This document shows positions 4,894 to 5,231 of a stretch of 5,231 bases of DNA, piece after piece. The stretch covers positions 1-5,231 of the forward strand of contig VFMC01000305.1 of assembly GCA_006515795.1 (NCBI GenBank), read 5' to 3'. Position 1 is the stretch's first letter. Every line of letters begins with the position of its first letter. The stretch comes from Acidimicrobiaceae bacterium. Its GTDB lineage: Bacteria; Actinomycetota; Acidimicrobiia; Acidimicrobiales; Ilumatobacteraceae. Both the position numbers and the translations under genes were made by a program. The notes below the pieces were generated by a model. That model was not told the origin of the DNA. It did not search any database and worked only from the letters and a program-made list of their open reading frames with translations.

Positions 4894-5231
4894 GGGAGCG
4901 AGCGTGCTCAGTGCCGGCACCGGCAGGTTGCGCACGACGCCGTAGATCACCACCAAGATCAGCAGCGCGGGGCCCACCCACGATGGCCACCGCAGCACGG
5001 GGTTTCGTATCGGTCGCCCGAACGCTGTGGTGGTCCACACCAACCAGGCGCTGATGATCGCCGCGAGTGCGAACGGCGTGAACAGGTTCGAGCTCATCGC
5101 CGCGGCGATGTCGCCGCGCAGCAGGTGGTGCGTGCCACGGGTGAGCCCGCAGCCGGGGCACCAGAGGCCCGTGACGGCGTGGAACGAGCACGCGGGGAAC
5201 CGGCTGCCGGCAGCCGATGGATCGTTGATCG
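4891..5231 (-). CDS. DUF2752 family membrane protein, 5'-truncated by window edge
   Basis: The C-terminal 112 residues are present; the N-terminus, probably a short stretch with a first membrane helix, lies beyond the right edge. Counting from the edge, residues 3-40 carry the DUF2752 signature: DPSAAGSRFPACSFHAV followed by TGLWCPGCGLTRGTHHLLRG and Asp40. Known members read close to DPxxxGxYPxCPFxxxTGLxCPGCGxxRAxHxLLxGD. Cys14, Cys24 and Cys27 are kept; the C-P-G-C-G cluster suggests a metal or redox role, which has not been established for the family as far as I know. Two membrane helices follow, at about 47-68 (LFTPFALAAIISAWLVW) and about 85-103 (WVGPALLILVVIYGVV). The protein ends RNLPVPALSTLAP. 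A short frame opening at the internal ATG 5097-5095 would miss the whole signature, so the gene clearly continues upstream. It is convergent with the duplicated-domain gene. Confidence 0.88.
   Translation of the reverse strand, partial: INDPSAAGSRFPACSFHAVTGLWCPGCGLTRGTHHLLRGDIAAAMSSNLFTPFALAAIISAWLVWTTTAFGRPIRNPVLRWPSWVGPALLILVVIYGVVRNLPVPALSTLAP

Overview
The window is GC-rich, gene-dense DNA that reads as an actinobacterial chromosome. Codon third positions are strongly G/C, two exported lipoproteins have Thr/Pro-rich low-complexity spacers, and there is a DUF2752 membrane protein. The protein style suggests the Acidimicrobiia (Ilumatobacter-like). That placement is an inference from general appearance, not from a marker gene. 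I see no RNA gene, insertion sequence, CRISPR array or phage gene.

Layout from left to right. (1) Positions 1-419, minus strand: the 5' part of a GTG-started lipoprotein gene that runs off the left edge and shows the start of a WD40-like (PD40) repeat. (2) 456-1874, minus strand: a complete 472-residue pyridine nucleotide-disulfide oxidoreductase of the dihydrolipoamide dehydrogenase/mercuric reductase superfamily. It lies 36 bp upstream of gene 1 on the same strand and is probably co-transcribed with it. (3) 1875-2094: a 220 bp divergent intergenic region with several small palindromes. (4) 2095-3471, plus strand: one open frame holding an MscL mechanosensitive channel (residues 1 to about 95) followed, with no stop codon, by a complete SGNH/GDSL hydrolase lipoprotein that has its own plausible start at 2461 and a Thr/Pro-rich tail. 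(5) 3502-4218, minus strand: a Crp/Fnr-type regulator, convergent with gene 4. (6) 4270-4890, plus strand: an unrecognised 206-residue protein made of two similar halves, diverging from the regulator across only 51 bp. (7) 4891-5231, minus strand: the C-terminal 112 residues of a DUF2752 membrane protein, whose stop codon directly abuts that of gene 6.

There is no obvious single pathway. The gene order is minus, minus, plus, minus, plus, minus, so most genes are separate transcription units. The strongest functional pairings are the oxidoreductase with the lipoprotein (one transcript), and the Crp-like regulator with the duplicated-domain protein (shared divergent promoter region containing a TGAT-N3-ATCA dyad).

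The most unusual observation is the MscL/SGNH reading frame. The MscL part lacks the usual C-terminal cytoplasmic helix and its stop, and the frame runs into the signal peptide of the next gene. It is either a recent deletion/fusion, an assembly artefact, or a real three-helix protein with an extracytoplasmic hydrolase. I lean towards two translation products from a joined frame.
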